Source: Verrucomicrobiales bacterium (GTDB lineage Bacteria; Verrucomicrobiota; Verrucomicrobiia; Limisphaerales; UBA11358). Taken from it: a DNA stretch of 64,000 bases. This document shows positions 8,941 through 18,322 of this stretch, piece by piece; position 1 is the first letter of the stretch, and the number at the start of each line of letters is the position of its first letter. The position numbers and the translations under genes are program-made. Where the stretch lies: assembly GCA_028712475.1 (NCBI GenBank), contig JAQTQB010000002.1, forward strand, positions 62,001 to 126,000. The letters are read 5' to 3'. The notes under the pieces are model-generated. The model had not been told where the DNA came from, ran no database searches, and saw only the letters and a list, made by a program, of their open reading frames with translations.

Positions 8941-10062
8941 TCAATTCCCGGTTGCTACCCGTCCCGTGTGACGCGGATTGGCGCGGAACATCGGCCAGGA
9001 ACTTTTCGCCGGCGGCGCACTGTTCGTGGCGATTACTGCCAGGAGGATTCTTCCCTCCGTTGTGTAAATCGTTCCGTCGCCGCCGATGACCGGCGAAGCC
9101 CGGATGGGTGCCTCTTCCAAAATCTCCCATTGCAGGGCGCCATCCGGCTGAAAGGCGAATATGCTTCTCCAAGGCGAGGCGCAATACACAGTGCCGCTGG
9201 CTGCGACGGCGGGCGAAGCATCAATCACGTCCGCAGCGCCCCGCTCCCACACTTTTTTCCCATGGTTGCTCACGCAAATGTTGAACTGGTTCGCTCCAAG
9301 ATAAATTGCGCCATTTTCAGCAAGCACGGGCGAAGATTCCGTCATCCCGCCGGTGTGCAGACGCCACTTCTCTGTTCCGTCCGGTTTTAATGCGTAAAGA
9401 TTGCCATCCGTCGAAGTCAGATAAATCGTGCCGTCCGCATTGATGGCGGGCGACGAGATGATTTGTCCGCCGGTCAAAAACTCCCAGCGGATCGCGCCGT
9501 CCGGCTTCAGCGCATAGAATTTTTTGTCATGCGAACCGAAATAGATTGTCCCGTCCGCGCCGATCGCCGGCGAGGAATCAACAATGCCGCCTGTGGCAAA
9601 GATCCATTTCTTCGAGCCATCGGGATTGAGCGCGTAAAAATTCTTGTCCCACGAACCGAAATAGATTGTCCCGTCCGCGCCGATCGCCGGCGAGGAATCA
9701 ATCCAAGCACCCGACGGGAAAGTCCATTTGAGTTTGCCTTCCGGCGTGATGGCGTAAAATTTCCGGTCGCGCGATCCGAAATAAATCGTCCCGTCATCGG
9801 CAATGGCCGGCGACGATTTGATTTCCCGCCCGGCTTTGAAAGTCCATTTGATTTCGCCCCGTGGTGTGACGGCCACAAGCTTGCCGTCAAAGGTCGCCTG
9901 ATAAATCGTGCCGCCGGTCGCGAGCGCCGGGGATGAATCGCAATCGTAATTCGCCAGCAGCAGCGTCCACAAATTCGTGGCGGCGGGCTGCGCGCTGCTG
10001 ATGAGTGGCGCGCACAGGCAAAAAATGCCGACGACAAACCAGACTGGCCGGGAAGTTTTCAT
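8941..10062 (-). CDS. Exported PQQ-like beta-propeller protein
   Basis: 373 residues with a signal peptide (MKTSRPVWFVVGIFCLCAPLISSAQ) and about eight 40-residue blades of the form 'SSPAI.ADGTIYFGS.DKKFYAL.PDG..KW'. Such propellers bind PQQ only in dehydrogenases; here no catalytic residues or haem motif are seen, so a BamB-like scaffold or sensor role is more likely. Some blades are nearly identical at DNA level (around 9540-9585 and 9660-9705), pointing to recent repeat homogenisation. It is transcribed divergently from trxB. Confidence 0.85.
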   Translation of the reverse strand: MKTSRPVWFVVGIFCLCAPLISSAQPAATNLWTLLLANYDCDSSPALATGGTIYQATFDGKLVAVTPRGEIKWTFKAGREIKSSPAIADDGTIYFGSRDRKFYAITPEGKLKWTFPSGAWIDSSPAIGADGTIYFGSWDKNFYALNPDGSKKWIFATGGIVDSSPAIGADGTIYFGSHDKKFYALKPDGAIRWEFLTGGQIISSPAINADGTIYLTSTDGNLYALKPDGTEKWRLHTGGMTESSPVLAENGAIYLGANQFNICVSNHGKKVWERGAADVIDASPAVAASGTVYCASPWRSIFAFQPDGALQWEILEEAPIRASPVIGGDGTIYTTEGRILLAVIATNSAPPAKSSWPMFRANPRHTGRVATGN

Positions 10063-10222
10063 TTCGGGCGCCAGTTAACCGTCAAAACCGAAAAACGGCA
10101 AATTCAAACGGTGGGGCGAGCGTCCTCGCGAGCCGATTGAAAATTCCGGCCATGTCCCGCCGGTGGTTTTGCCTCACCAAAACTTGCCAGTGACGCATTT
10201 GCAAACTACCTTGCGCGTCCTT

Positions 10223-11152
10223 ATGGAAAAAGTTGTCATCATCGGATCGGGTTGTGCGGGCTGGACGGCGGCGCTTTACACGGCGCGCGCGGATTTGAAG
10301 CCGCTGGTGCTGACCGGCAAACAGCCCGGCGGCCTGCTCACCACCACCAGCATCGTGGAAAATTTCCCCGGCTTTCCCGAAGGCGTGGACGGCTACGAAC
10401 TCATGACGCGGATGCAGAAACAGGCCGAGCGCTTCGGCGCGCGCGCCAGCTTTGGCCTCGTCGAAACCGTGGACTTTTCCAAAAATCCTTTTGCGCTCAC
10501 CGTGGATGGCGAAAAAGTCGAAGCGGAAACCGTCATCATCGCCACGGGCGCGAGCCATAAGCATCTGGACGTTCCCGGCGAAGATTTATTGGAAACAAAG
10601 GGCGTGACGTATTGCGCCACCTGCGACGGCGCGCTGCCCGTTTTCCGCAATCAGCCGCTCGTCGTCGTGGGCGGCGGTGATTCCGCGTGTGAAGAGGCGA
10701 TGTATCTCACGCGCTTCGGCTCGGTGGTTTATTTGGTTCACCGCCGCGATTCGTTGCGCGCCTCAAGAATCATGGCCGACCGCGCGCTCGCCAATCCCAA
10801 GATCAAACCCATCTGGGATTCTGCCGTGACGGAAGTGCTCGATGTGAAACAGGACAAAGTGACCGGCGTGAAATTGAAAAATCTCAAGACCGGCGCGGAA
10901 TCGGTTCTGGACTGTGCGGGCGTGTTCATCGCCATCGGTCACGGGCCGAACACGGAAATTTTCAAGGGCCAGATTAAAACAGACGCGCTTGGCTTCATCA
11001 TTCCACAGCAAGGCACGATGACGAATGTGCCCGGCGTGTTTGTGGCGGGCGACTGCGCGGACCACGTTTACCGGCAGGCCGTCACGGCGGCGGGCGCAGG
11101 CTGCGCGGCGGCGATTGACGCGGAGAGGTTTCTGTCGGCGCGGAATGAATGA
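10223..11152 (+). CDS. trxB: Thioredoxin reductase (NADPH)
   Basis: 309 residues. FAD-binding 'VIIGSGCAGWTAALYTARAD', NADPH-binding 'VVVGGGDSACEEAMYLT', redox-active 'YCATCDG' (CATC) and the C-terminal FAD motif 'GVFVAGDCADHVYRQAVTAAGAG' are all present. It reduces thioredoxin in the cytoplasm. The ATG at 10223 gives the normal N-terminus; the upstream frame from 10163 adds unconserved residues. Confidence 0.96.
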   Translation: MEKVVIIGSGCAGWTAALYTARADLKPLVLTGKQPGGLLTTTSIVENFPGFPEGVDGYELMTRMQKQAERFGARASFGLVETVDFSKNPFALTVDGEKVEAETVIIATGASHKHLDVPGEDLLETKGVTYCATCDGALPVFRNQPLVVVGGGDSACEEAMYLTRFGSVVYLVHRRDSLRASRIMADRALANPKIKPIWDSAVTEVLDVKQDKVTGVKLKNLKTGAESVLDCAGVFIAIGHGPNTEIFKGQIKTDALGFIIPQQGTMTNVPGVFVAGDCADHVYRQAVTAAGAGCAAAIDAERFLSARNE

Positions 11153-11176
11153 GGATATTCTTGTTGCCGGATTGGA

Positions 11177-11692
11177 ATGAAAAGCGTCCTTTTTTGCATG
11201 AAAACAATATTTCCCGTCCTGCTCATCGCCGCGACACTCGCAATCAGATTGTCGGCGGCAGATACCAACGCGCCTGTGCCGTCAAAAACCGGCAGCCCCG
11301 CGCCGTTGAAAATCGGGGCCTTGGAAGCGACCAACTATTACAATCAAACGATGATTGTGACCGGCAAAGTCGCACAAGTCACCATCCGGCCCAGCGTGAC
11401 TTTTTTGAATCTCGACAAGCCGTTTCCCCATTCGCCGTTCGCGGTGGTGATCATTCACGGCAAGAGCAGTTACTATGGCAATGTGAATGCGCTGAAGGGA
11501 AAATCCATCGAGATTCGCGGCAAGATCAAAAACTATCATGACAAACCGGAGATCGTGCTGGACAGCGCCAATCAACTGACCGTTTTGAATTTCACAAACT
11601 CCATCGTCCTGACCAACGCCCCGGCAATTCCGTCGCCGACCAATGCGCCGCCGTCCGCGCCTTCAACCAACAGCTTTTCTGAAATCATGTGA
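11177..11692 (+). CDS. Exported OB-fold-like protein
   Basis: 171 residues with a signal peptide (about residues 1-27, ending ...RLSAAD). The middle, 'TMIVTGKVAQVTIRPSVTFLNLDKPFPHSPFAVVIIHGKS...LKGKSIEIRGKIKNYHDKPEIVLDSANQL', is a compact beta barrel of the kind seen in small periplasmic OB-fold domains. The C-terminus is Pro/Ser/Asn-rich. Either 11177 or the ATG at 11198 could be the start; the second gives a more typical signal peptide. Confidence 0.7.
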   Translation: MKSVLFCMKTIFPVLLIAATLAIRLSAADTNAPVPSKTGSPAPLKIGALEATNYYNQTMIVTGKVAQVTIRPSVTFLNLDKPFPHSPFAVVIIHGKSSYYGNVNALKGKSIEIRGKIKNYHDKPEIVLDSANQLTVLNFTNSIVLTNAPAIPSPTNAPPSAPSTNSFSEIM

Positions 11693-11724
11693 TTGCCGCC
11701 GCCAGCCACTGCGGTAACGGCCGT

Positions 11725-13398
11725 TCATGTCTTGCAGTAATCGGGATATTCCGGCTTGAACATCTGCGAGCGGATGTAGCCGGGCAGATCCGCGGGACGC
11801 GGCTGCGAATTTAACTTTTCGGCAAACACTTCCTCGGCCACCGCGACGGCGATGGCGTGCGACACTTCGTGGATGCGCTGGAGCGTCGGATAGACGCGGC
11901 CCTCGGCGAGTTCACTCTCACGGATGAGCGAGGCGAGCGCGCGGGCGGCCTTGATGAACATGGCATCGGTCACGCGGCGCGCGCCGGTGCAGACCACGCC
12001 CAGGCCAACGCCGGGAAAAATGTAGGCGTTGTTCCCCTGCCCTGGCACGAGCGTCCTGCCGTTGATCGTCACGGGCGCAAACGGGCTGCCACTGGCGAAC
12101 ACCGCGCGGCCTTCGGTCCAGGTGTAGGCCTCCTCGGCGGTGCATTCGGCCTTGGAAGTCGGATTGGAGAGCGCAAAAATCACCGGGCGCTGGTTGAATT
12201 CGCCCATCGCCTTGATGATTTCCTGCGTGAAACTTTTCGCCTGGCCGGACGCGCCAACGAGCATGGTGGGCTTGATTGATTTGATGGCGAAAAGCAGGTC
12301 GGCACACGGAGCATGTTCGTGGGCGTAAGGCAATTTGTGTTCGTTGAGATGGTCGCGGCCTTTGACAATAAGGCCTTTGGAGTCCACGAACCAGCAGCGC
12401 TGGCACGCCTCGGCCGGCGTGAGTCCCTCTTCGACGAGGACATTGACGATGTTGCCGGCGATGCCCATGCCGGCCTCGCCCGCGCCAAGGAGCAGCACGC
12501 GCTGGTCGCGCAATTTCCCGCCGGTGATGCGCAGCGCGGACAAAATCCCCGCGAGTGCCACGGCGCCGGTGCCCTGGATGTCGTCGTTGAAAGTGCAGGC
12601 GCGGCCGCGATATTTTTCCAAAAGGCGGAAGGCGTTCTGATTGCCAAAATCCTCGAACTGCACGAGCACGCCGGGAAATCTTTTTTCAACCGCGACCATG
12701 AACTCCTCGATGAGCGCGTCATATTCCGCGCCGCGAATGCGCTCCTGGCGCAGGCCGGTGTAGAGCGGGTTGTTGAGCAGGGTCGCGTTATTGGTGCCGA
12801 CATCAATCGTGATGGGCAGGCATTGCGTGGGATGAATTCCCGCGCAGGCCGTGTAAAGCGAGAGCTTGCCGACGGGAATGCCCATGCCGGACGCGCCGAG
12901 ATCGCCAAGGCCGAGGATGCGTTCGCCGTCCGTGACGACGATCACCTTCACATCACGCGTCGGCCAGTTGTGCAGGATTGCATCAATCTGGCCGGCATCC
13001 TTGCTGGAAATATAAATGCCCCGCGAGCGGCGGAAAATGGAGCCGTATTCCTGGCACGCGCGGCCGACCGTCGGTGTATAAATGACCGGCATCAATTCTT
13101 CGAGATTGTCCATGACGACGCGGTAAAACAGCGTCTCGTTGCGGTCCTGCAGGTCGGCGATCTGGACGTAGCGTTCGAGGTCGTTCGGCTTGTTGCGGAA
13201 GTTCGTCATCACGCGCAACACCTGTTCCTCCATGGTGCTGATGTGCGGCGGAAGCAGGCCGCGCAGGCCGAGGGCGTCGCGCTCGGCGGCGGTGAAGGCG
13301 GTGCCTTTGTTGAAGACGGGGTTGTGCAGCCAGTCCACGCCCTTGACTGGCCGGGCGCGGTTGTGACGGTTGGGTTTTTGATTCTCTGCGGTTGTCAT
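11725..13398 (-). CDS. maeA: NAD-dependent malic enzyme (oxidative decarboxylation of malate)
   Basis: 557 residues. Converts malate to pyruvate + CO2. Seen: 'YTPTVGRACQEYGSIFRRSRGIYIS' with the catalytic Tyr, 'FEDFGNQNAFRLLEKYRGRACTFNDDIQGTGAV' with metal-binding Glu/Asp residues, and the dinucleotide fold 'LLGAGEAGMGIA'. Length and motifs match the large (eukaryote-like, SfcA/MaeA) class. NAD versus NADP preference cannot be settled by eye. Confidence 0.92.
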   Translation of the reverse strand: MTTAENQKPNRHNRARPVKGVDWLHNPVFNKGTAFTAAERDALGLRGLLPPHISTMEEQVLRVMTNFRNKPNDLERYVQIADLQDRNETLFYRVVMDNLEELMPVIYTPTVGRACQEYGSIFRRSRGIYISSKDAGQIDAILHNWPTRDVKVIVVTDGERILGLGDLGASGMGIPVGKLSLYTACAGIHPTQCLPITIDVGTNNATLLNNPLYTGLRQERIRGAEYDALIEEFMVAVEKRFPGVLVQFEDFGNQNAFRLLEKYRGRACTFNDDIQGTGAVALAGILSALRITGGKLRDQRVLLLGAGEAGMGIAGNIVNVLVEEGLTPAEACQRCWFVDSKGLIVKGRDHLNEHKLPYAHEHAPCADLLFAIKSIKPTMLVGASGQAKSFTQEIIKAMGEFNQRPVIFALSNPTSKAECTAEEAYTWTEGRAVFASGSPFAPVTINGRTLVPGQGNNAYIFPGVGLGVVCTGARRVTDAMFIKAARALASLIRESELAEGRVYPTLQRIHEVSHAIAVAVAEEVFAEKLNSQPRPADLPGYIRSQMFKPEYPDYCKT

Positions 13399-13594
13399 TT
13401 TCTTAAAAAAGTTTTGATTAAAGACGGATTACAACGATTTCAGCCAACTAAACTGACGCCTTAATAATTAACAACGCACAATGGCAGCCTGCTGGACGTT
13501 ATTTGGCAAATTCGACCTCTTTTTTGCCATATCCAGCGCGGTTTGCTTTTTCACCGCTTGCAGGCTCAAGCGTTTTGAGATAACAATAAATCAA

Positions 13595-13822
13595 ATGACT
13601 GCCATCGCCGAAAAACTTAAAACGGAGCTGGTTGAACTTCCCGCCAATGACCGCGCACGTCTGGCCCATTTTTTAATTCAGTCCCTGCCACTTCCCCCCG
13701 CCATGTCAGAACATGAATTTGACGCGGAATTGGAAAGGCGCGCGCGCGAAATCCGGGAAGGCAAAGCCAAAGGCGGGCCGGTTGAAAAAGTCATCGCGGA
13801 GTTGCGCGAAAAAATTTCGTGA
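13595..13822 (+). CDS. Addiction-module antitoxin-like protein
   Basis: 75 residues starting MTAIAEKLKTELVELPANDRARLAHFLIQSL and ending 'EREIREGKAKGGPVEKVIAELREKIS'-like, the pattern of the small RelB/ParD-like 'addiction module protein' family. The gene overlaps the next frame by GTGA, the usual antitoxin-toxin layout. The following toxin is frameshifted. Confidence 0.75.
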   Translation: MTAIAEKLKTELVELPANDRARLAHFLIQSLPLPPAMSEHEFDAELERRAREIREGKAKGGPVEKVIAELREKIS

Positions 13823-14123
13823 AACCCGTCAATGTTCATTCCGCCGCGCGCCCGAACTGGCCGAAGCGATGGCGTGGTATGACGAACGATGCAAAGGCCT
13901 GGGACTCGACTTGCTGGCGGAATTTCAAAAGGCCGCCGCCCGGCTGCAACGGCAGCCCGGACTTTGTTCGCGTTACAAGCGCACGGATTTCCGCAAGCAA
14001 CGAATGAAACGATTCCCTTACTTGGTCTTTTTCCTTGAATTGCCGGACTGCATTTGGATTGCAGCAATTGCCCACGGCGCACGGCAGCCTGGTTATTGGA
14101 AAGAAAGAAAACTGGAAACATGA
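13819..14123 (+). pseudogene. RelE/ParE-type toxin, frameshifted
   Basis: A GTG at 13819 overlaps the antitoxin stop and starts 'VKPVNVHSAARP', as expected for a ParE/RelE toxin. The rest of the family pattern, 'PELAEAMAWYDERCKGLGLDLLAEFQKAAARLQRQPGLCSRYKRTDFRKQRMKRFPYLVFFLE', continues in another frame. One missing base near 13849-13853 (GCGCGCCCGAAC) explains the shift. The C-terminal frame ends at 14123, overlapping kdsB by ATGA. Either the toxin is dead or this is a sequencing error in a G/C run. Confidence 0.7.
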
Positions 14124-14869
14124 AAATTCTCGGCATCATCCCCGCGCGGTTTGCCTCCACGCGGTTTCCCGGCAAGCCGCTCGCGCTCATCGCGGGCAAG
14201 CCGCTCATCCAGCACGTCGTCGAGCAATGCCAGCACGCCAAGTCGTTGAGCGAAGTCATCGTGGCCACCGACGACACGCGCATCTGGGAGGTGGCGCAAA
14301 ATTTCTGCCGCGTGGAGATGACGCGCCCGGAACATCCGAGCGGTTCGGATCGCATCGCGGAAGTTTGTGAACGCTGCAAATGCGACGCGGTCGTGAACAT
14401 CCAGGGCGATGAACCGCTGATTGATCCAGCGGTGATTGACGCGGTGGCGAACGCATTGGCGCAAAACGAAATGTCCACGGCGGCGACGCCGATCAAAAAT
14501 CTTTCCGAGTTGGACAACCCGAACGTCGTAAAAGTCGTTGTCAACGCCGCCGGTCGCGCGCTATATTTTTCCCGGCGCACGATTCCGTATTTGCGCGAGG
14601 CCGCCAGCCGTCCGGTGCCGGAGCAGTTGGCGGCGTTTCCTTTTTTGAAGCACCTTGGCATTTACGGCTTCCGGCGCGAAACGCTGCTGCGGCTGGTGAA
14701 ATTCCCGGTGTCGCCGCTGGAAAACGCGGAGAAGCTGGAGCAGTTGCGCGCGCTGGAAAACGGCATCCAGATCGCCGTCGTGAAAGTGAATTACGACAGC
14801 ATCGGCGTGGACATGCCGGAAGATGTGAAACGGGTGGAAAAGATTTTAACCACGAATGGGCACAGATGA
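14120..14869 (+). CDS. kdsB: 3-deoxy-manno-octulosonate cytidylyltransferase
   Basis: 249 residues. Activates KDO with CTP for lipopolysaccharide synthesis, so the cell should have a KDO-containing outer membrane. Motifs: 'IIPARFASTRFPGKPL' nucleotide loop, 'VIVATDD', 'NIQGDEPLI', 'HLGIYGFRRETL' and 'GVDMPEDVKRVE'. The last residues (TTNGHR) are coded by an intergenic repeat unit, so the natural C-terminus has been slightly extended. Confidence 0.95.
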   Translation: MKILGIIPARFASTRFPGKPLALIAGKPLIQHVVEQCQHAKSLSEVIVATDDTRIWEVAQNFCRVEMTRPEHPSGSDRIAEVCERCKCDAVVNIQGDEPLIDPAVIDAVANALAQNEMSTAATPIKNLSELDNPNVVKVVVNAAGRALYFSRRTIPYLREAASRPVPEQLAAFPFLKHLGIYGFRRETLLRLVKFPVSPLENAEKLEQLRALENGIQIAVVKVNYDSIGVDMPEDVKRVEKILTTNGHR

Positions 14870-14880
14870 ACACGGATGCT
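14855..14880. repeat. 'CACGAATGGGCACAGATGAACACGG'-type repeat half
   Basis: Unit of the same family as 6712-6803 and 43300-43360; the opposite-strand partner (ATCCGTGTTTATCCGTGTCC) lies at 15268-15287. The two halves flank the gene at 14889-15257, so that gene sits between inverted repeat arms. Confidence 0.6.
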
Positions 14881-14888
14881 TGAAACAA

Positions 14889-15257
14889 ATGAAAGCGACC
14901 GAGGCACAAATCGAAGAGCGTATGCCAGCGTGGGAAGCTCTCTCCGACTTTTTCCTCGATAATGTATTGCAGCCGGACGATTACGAACGCATTGCTCAAA
15001 CACTTGCAGCGACTGCTTATACAGAAAAAGAAATTGAAGACATTCTGATTGGCGAGGTTTGTCCCGCCTGTAGTAATTTGTTTTTAATCGCGGGTGAATG
15101 GGCGGGCTTTGATCGAGACTGGCTTAAGGAAAAAATCAGCCCACGCATCGGAAAGCGTCCCAAATTCAGGTCGCTATTTATTTTAAGGCATCCTTGGGTG
15201 TATGCTCGGCAGTGGAATAAAGTTAAGACACGAATGTCAGAAATCAGAACCAAATGA
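14889..15257 (+). CDS. Conserved hypothetical protein (DUF7079-like)
   Basis: 122 residues: 'IEERMPAWEALSDFFLDNVLQPDDYERIAQTLAATAYTEKEIEDILIGEVCPACSNLFLIAGEWAGFDRDWLKEKI'. This helical pattern with 'PAWEALSDFFLD' and 'EVxPxxxxNL...GEWAGF' matches a family found beside immunity or unknown genes; function unknown. ATG 14889 is chosen over 14856, which lies inside the repeat. It sits between inverted repeat arms between kdsB and pyrG, so it may be a mobile passenger gene. Confidence 0.7.
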   Translation: MKATEAQIEERMPAWEALSDFFLDNVLQPDDYERIAQTLAATAYTEKEIEDILIGEVCPACSNLFLIAGEWAGFDRDWLKEKISPRIGKRPKFRSLFILRHPWVYARQWNKVKTRMSEIRTK

Positions 15258-15309
15258 AGTTTTTTTATCCGTGTTTATCCGTGTCCATCCGTGTTGAAAG
15301 AAATTTAAG

Positions 15310-16923
15310 ATGAAATTCATATTCGTAACCGGCGGCGTGGTGAGTTCGCTCGGCAAAGGCTTGACCGCCGCCGCGCTTGGCACGTTGCTCGAAAACCGCG
15401 GTCTCAAGGTCGCGCTGCAAAAGTTCGACCCGTATCTCAACGTGGATCCGGGCACGATGTCGCCGTATCAGCACGGCGAGGTTTATGTGCTCGACGACGG
15501 CGCGGAGACCGACCTCGACCTCGGCCATTACGAGCGGTTCACCAACGTCAAGCTCACGCGGCTCAACAACCTCACCAGCGGCCAGGTGTATCAAACCGTG
15601 CTCAACAACGAGCGCGAGGGGAAATACCTCGGCAAGACCGTGCAGGTGATTCCGCACGTCACGGACGAGATCAAAAACCGCATCCACGTCCTCGCCGAAA
15701 AATCCAAGGCCGACGTCATCATCACGGAAATCGGCGGCACGACCGGCGACATTGAAGGCCTGCCGTTTCTCGAAGCCATCCGCGAGTTCGCGCTGGAAGT
15801 CGGCTACAACAACGCGATTTTTCTGCACGTCACTTACGTTCCGTTCATCAAGGCCGCCGGCGAATTGAAGACCAAGCCCACGCAGCAGTCCGTCGCCAAG
15901 CTGCGCGAAATCGGCATCATGCCGCATGTTCTGGTCTGCCGTTGCGAGAAGCCGCTGGACAAGGAATTGCGCCAGAAAATTTCCATGTTCTGCAACGTGC
16001 CGCTCGAAGCCGTCATCGAGGAAAAGGACGTTGACCATTCCATTTACGAGGTGCCGCTCATGCTCCAGCGCGAGCGGATGGACGACCTTGTCTGCCGCCT
16101 GTTGCATCTCACCACGCCCGTGCCGAACATGACGCACTGGCAGGAGATCATCCGCAAGCTCATCGCTCCACAGCACCGCGTGCGCGTCGGCGTCGTCGGC
16201 AAATACATTGGTTTGCAGGACGCCTACAAATCCGTTTACGAGGCGATCATCCACGGCGGCGTGGCGAATGACTGCGGCGTGGAAATCGTGCAGGTGGACG
16301 CCGAGGAAATTGAGAAGGAAGGCCCGGGGAAAATCCTCAAAGGCCTTGGCGGCATCCTCGTCCCCGGCGGTTTCGGCGAACGCGGCATCGAAGGGAAGAT
16401 CCTCTCCGCGAAATACGCCCGCGAAAATAAAATCCCCTACCTCGGCCTCTGCCTCGGCATGCAGATCGCCACCATTGAATTTGCGCGCAATGTCTTGAAG
16501 CTGGAGAAGGCGGACTCGACGGAATTCAATCTCGACACGCCGCATCCCGTCATCGCGCTGCTCGATGCGCAGAAAAAAGTCACCAAGAAGGGCGGCACGA
16601 TGCGCCTCGGCGCGCAGCCGTGCCAGCTCGCCCTCGGCACAAAGGCGGCGGAACTCTACGGCTCGTTTGTCATCAACGAACGCCACCGGCACCGCTACGA
16701 ATTCAACAACGCCTACCGCGAGAAATTCGAGAAGGCCGGCTTCGTTTTCAGCGGCACGTCACCCGACGGCAAGCTGGTCGAGATCATCGAACTCAAAGAC
16801 CATCCGTTCTTCGTTGCGAGCCAGTTCCACCCGGAATTTTTGAGCAAGCCGCACCAGCCGCATCCGCTGTTCAAAAGCTTCATCGCCGCCGCGCACGCGC
16901 ACATCCACCACAAGCCGCTTTAG
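15310..16923 (+). CDS. pyrG: CTP synthase
   Basis: 537 residues. Makes CTP from UTP, ATP and glutamine. The N-terminal synthetase domain shows '[20 protein letters not shown]' and '[40 protein letters not shown]'; the glutamine amidotransferase domain shows 'GLCLGMQIA' with the nucleophile Cys and 'ASQFHPEF' with the catalytic His. Full length and intact. Followed after 19 bases by folC. Confidence 0.98.
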   Translation: MKFIFVTGGVVSSLGKGLTAAALGTLLENRGLKVALQKFDPYLNVDPGTMSPYQHGEVYVLDDGAETDLDLGHYERFTNVKLTRLNNLTSGQVYQTVLNNEREGKYLGKTVQVIPHVTDEIKNRIHVLAEKSKADVIITEIGGTTGDIEGLPFLEAIREFALEVGYNNAIFLHVTYVPFIKAAGELKTKPTQQSVAKLREIGIMPHVLVCRCEKPLDKELRQKISMFCNVPLEAVIEEKDVDHSIYEVPLMLQRERMDDLVCRLLHLTTPVPNMTHWQEIIRKLIAPQHRVRVGVVGKYIGLQDAYKSVYEAIIHGGVANDCGVEIVQVDAEEIEKEGPGKILKGLGGILVPGGFGERGIEGKILSAKYARENKIPYLGLCLGMQIATIEFARNVLKLEKADSTEFNLDTPHPVIALLDAQKKVTKKGGTMRLGAQPCQLALGTKAAELYGSFVINERHRHRYEFNNAYREKFEKAGFVFSGTSPDGKLVEIIELKDHPFFVASQFHPEFLSKPHQPHPLFKSFIAAAHAHIHHKPL

Positions 16924-16942
16924 CCAAAAGGATGAAGGCAGA

Positions 16943-18235
16943 ATGAAGAATGATGAAAAGCTGGCTTACTCCGCTGCCATCGAATTTCTTTATGACCTCC
17001 AAGTCTTCGGCGCGAATTTCGGACTGGAAAACACACGCAAGCTCGCCGCGCTGGCGGGCAATCCGCAGGAAAAACTCCGCTTCATCCACGTTGCCGGCAC
17101 CAATGGCAAAGGCTCGACCTGCGCGATGCTCGAAAGCATCTATCGTGCGGCAGGATTGCGCGTCGGGCTGTTTACCTCGCCGCATCTCGTTTCATTCCGT
17201 GAACGGATCCAAGTGAACCGGCAGTTGATCCCGGAAGGTGAACTCATCCGGCTCGTTGAAGAAATCCAGCCGCTGCTTAAACAATTCCCCGCTGATAATC
17301 ACCTGACGCTGTTTGAGGTGGTCACGGTCATGGCGCTGAAATTTTTTGCGGAACAGAAATGTGACCTGGTGATCTGGGAGACCGGCCTCGGCGGACGGCT
17401 CGACGCGACGAACATCGTCACGCCGCTGGCCAGCGTCATCACCAACATCGCGCTGGATCATCAGCAATGGCTCGGCGACACGCTGGAGAAAATCGCAGCG
17501 GAAAAGGCGGGCATCATCAAGCCGGGAATACCCGCTGTGACCGCAACCAGCGAACCGTCGGCGCTGGCCGTCATTGAAAACATCGCGAAGGAGAAAAATG
17601 CGCCGCTGACGATTGTGACGGCGAAAGATGTCGAGTCACGGCTCGCGGGGACGCCCGCCCCACCGCTGCCAGGCGAACATCAAAAGCTCAACGCCGCGCT
17701 CGCGCTGGCGACAGTGGAAGTGTTGCAAAAGCAGATTTCCGTCACGGACGAAAAAATCCGCGAAGGCCTGGCGAACGTCCATTGGCCGGGCCGTTTGCAG
17801 TTGATCCAAAAACCGAACGGTCAAAAAATTCTGCTGGATGGCGCACACAATGTGGCGGGCGTGGAAGCTTTGCGCGCCTCACTGGCAGGTGGAACACCGA
17901 AACCCACATTCATCGCCGGCTTTCTTGGCGACAAGGACTGGCGGCCGATGTGCGAAATCCTTGCGCCGCTCGCCGTGAAAATTTTCACCGTGCCGGTCGC
18001 CAGCGGTCGCACCGCCGATGCAAGCGAACTGGCAAAAGTTATTCGTTCCGCGAATCCGGCGGCGGAAGTCATCGTCTGTAGAAATCTGGCGGAAGCGCTG
18101 GATGCCAGCAAGGATGAGGCTTTCGTTGTGGTCACAGGTTCATTGTATCTTGTCGGTGAGGCGCTGGAACTGCTTGGGCTTTCGCCGGTGCATCCGGGCG
18201 AGCGCGGCCTGAACGAATGGTCGGCGACGCGATAA
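16943..18235 (+). CDS. folC: Bifunctional folylpolyglutamate / dihydrofolate synthase
   Basis: 430 residues, Mur-ligase fold. Adds glutamate to folates. P-loop 'VAGTNGKGSTCAMLESIYRAAGLRVGLFTSPHLVSFRERI', then 'ETGLGGRLDATNIV', 'ITNIALDHQQWLGDTLEKIAAEKAGIIK' and 'LDGAHNVAGVEALR' are all diagnostic. Starts 19 bases after pyrG, so probably co-transcribed. Confidence 0.95.
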   Translation: MKNDEKLAYSAAIEFLYDLQVFGANFGLENTRKLAALAGNPQEKLRFIHVAGTNGKGSTCAMLESIYRAAGLRVGLFTSPHLVSFRERIQVNRQLIPEGELIRLVEEIQPLLKQFPADNHLTLFEVVTVMALKFFAEQKCDLVIWETGLGGRLDATNIVTPLASVITNIALDHQQWLGDTLEKIAAEKAGIIKPGIPAVTATSEPSALAVIENIAKEKNAPLTIVTAKDVESRLAGTPAPPLPGEHQKLNAALALATVEVLQKQISVTDEKIREGLANVHWPGRLQLIQKPNGQKILLDGAHNVAGVEALRASLAGGTPKPTFIAGFLGDKDWRPMCEILAPLAVKIFTVPVASGRTADASELAKVIRSANPAAEVIVCRNLAEALDASKDEAFVVVTGSLYLVGEALELLGLSPVHPGERGLNEWSATR

Positions 18236-18322
18236 GCCGGCGGCAAGTTGCGTCCAAGCGCGGCTTATAATGTTTTTCCCACGTTGACGCTGGGCTAACG
18301 CCTGACTAGCCTTTGAACGATT

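Noticed and set aside
13481-13594. Longer antitoxin start at 13481
   Set aside because: The added residues are Cys/Phe-rich and unlike the family; ATG 13595 gives the normal N-terminus.
18266-18271. TATAAT upstream of sdhC as promoter
   Set aside because: No acceptable -35 at 16-18 bases; a TTGACG/TAGCCT pair closer to the start would leave an almost leaderless message, so neither is annotated.
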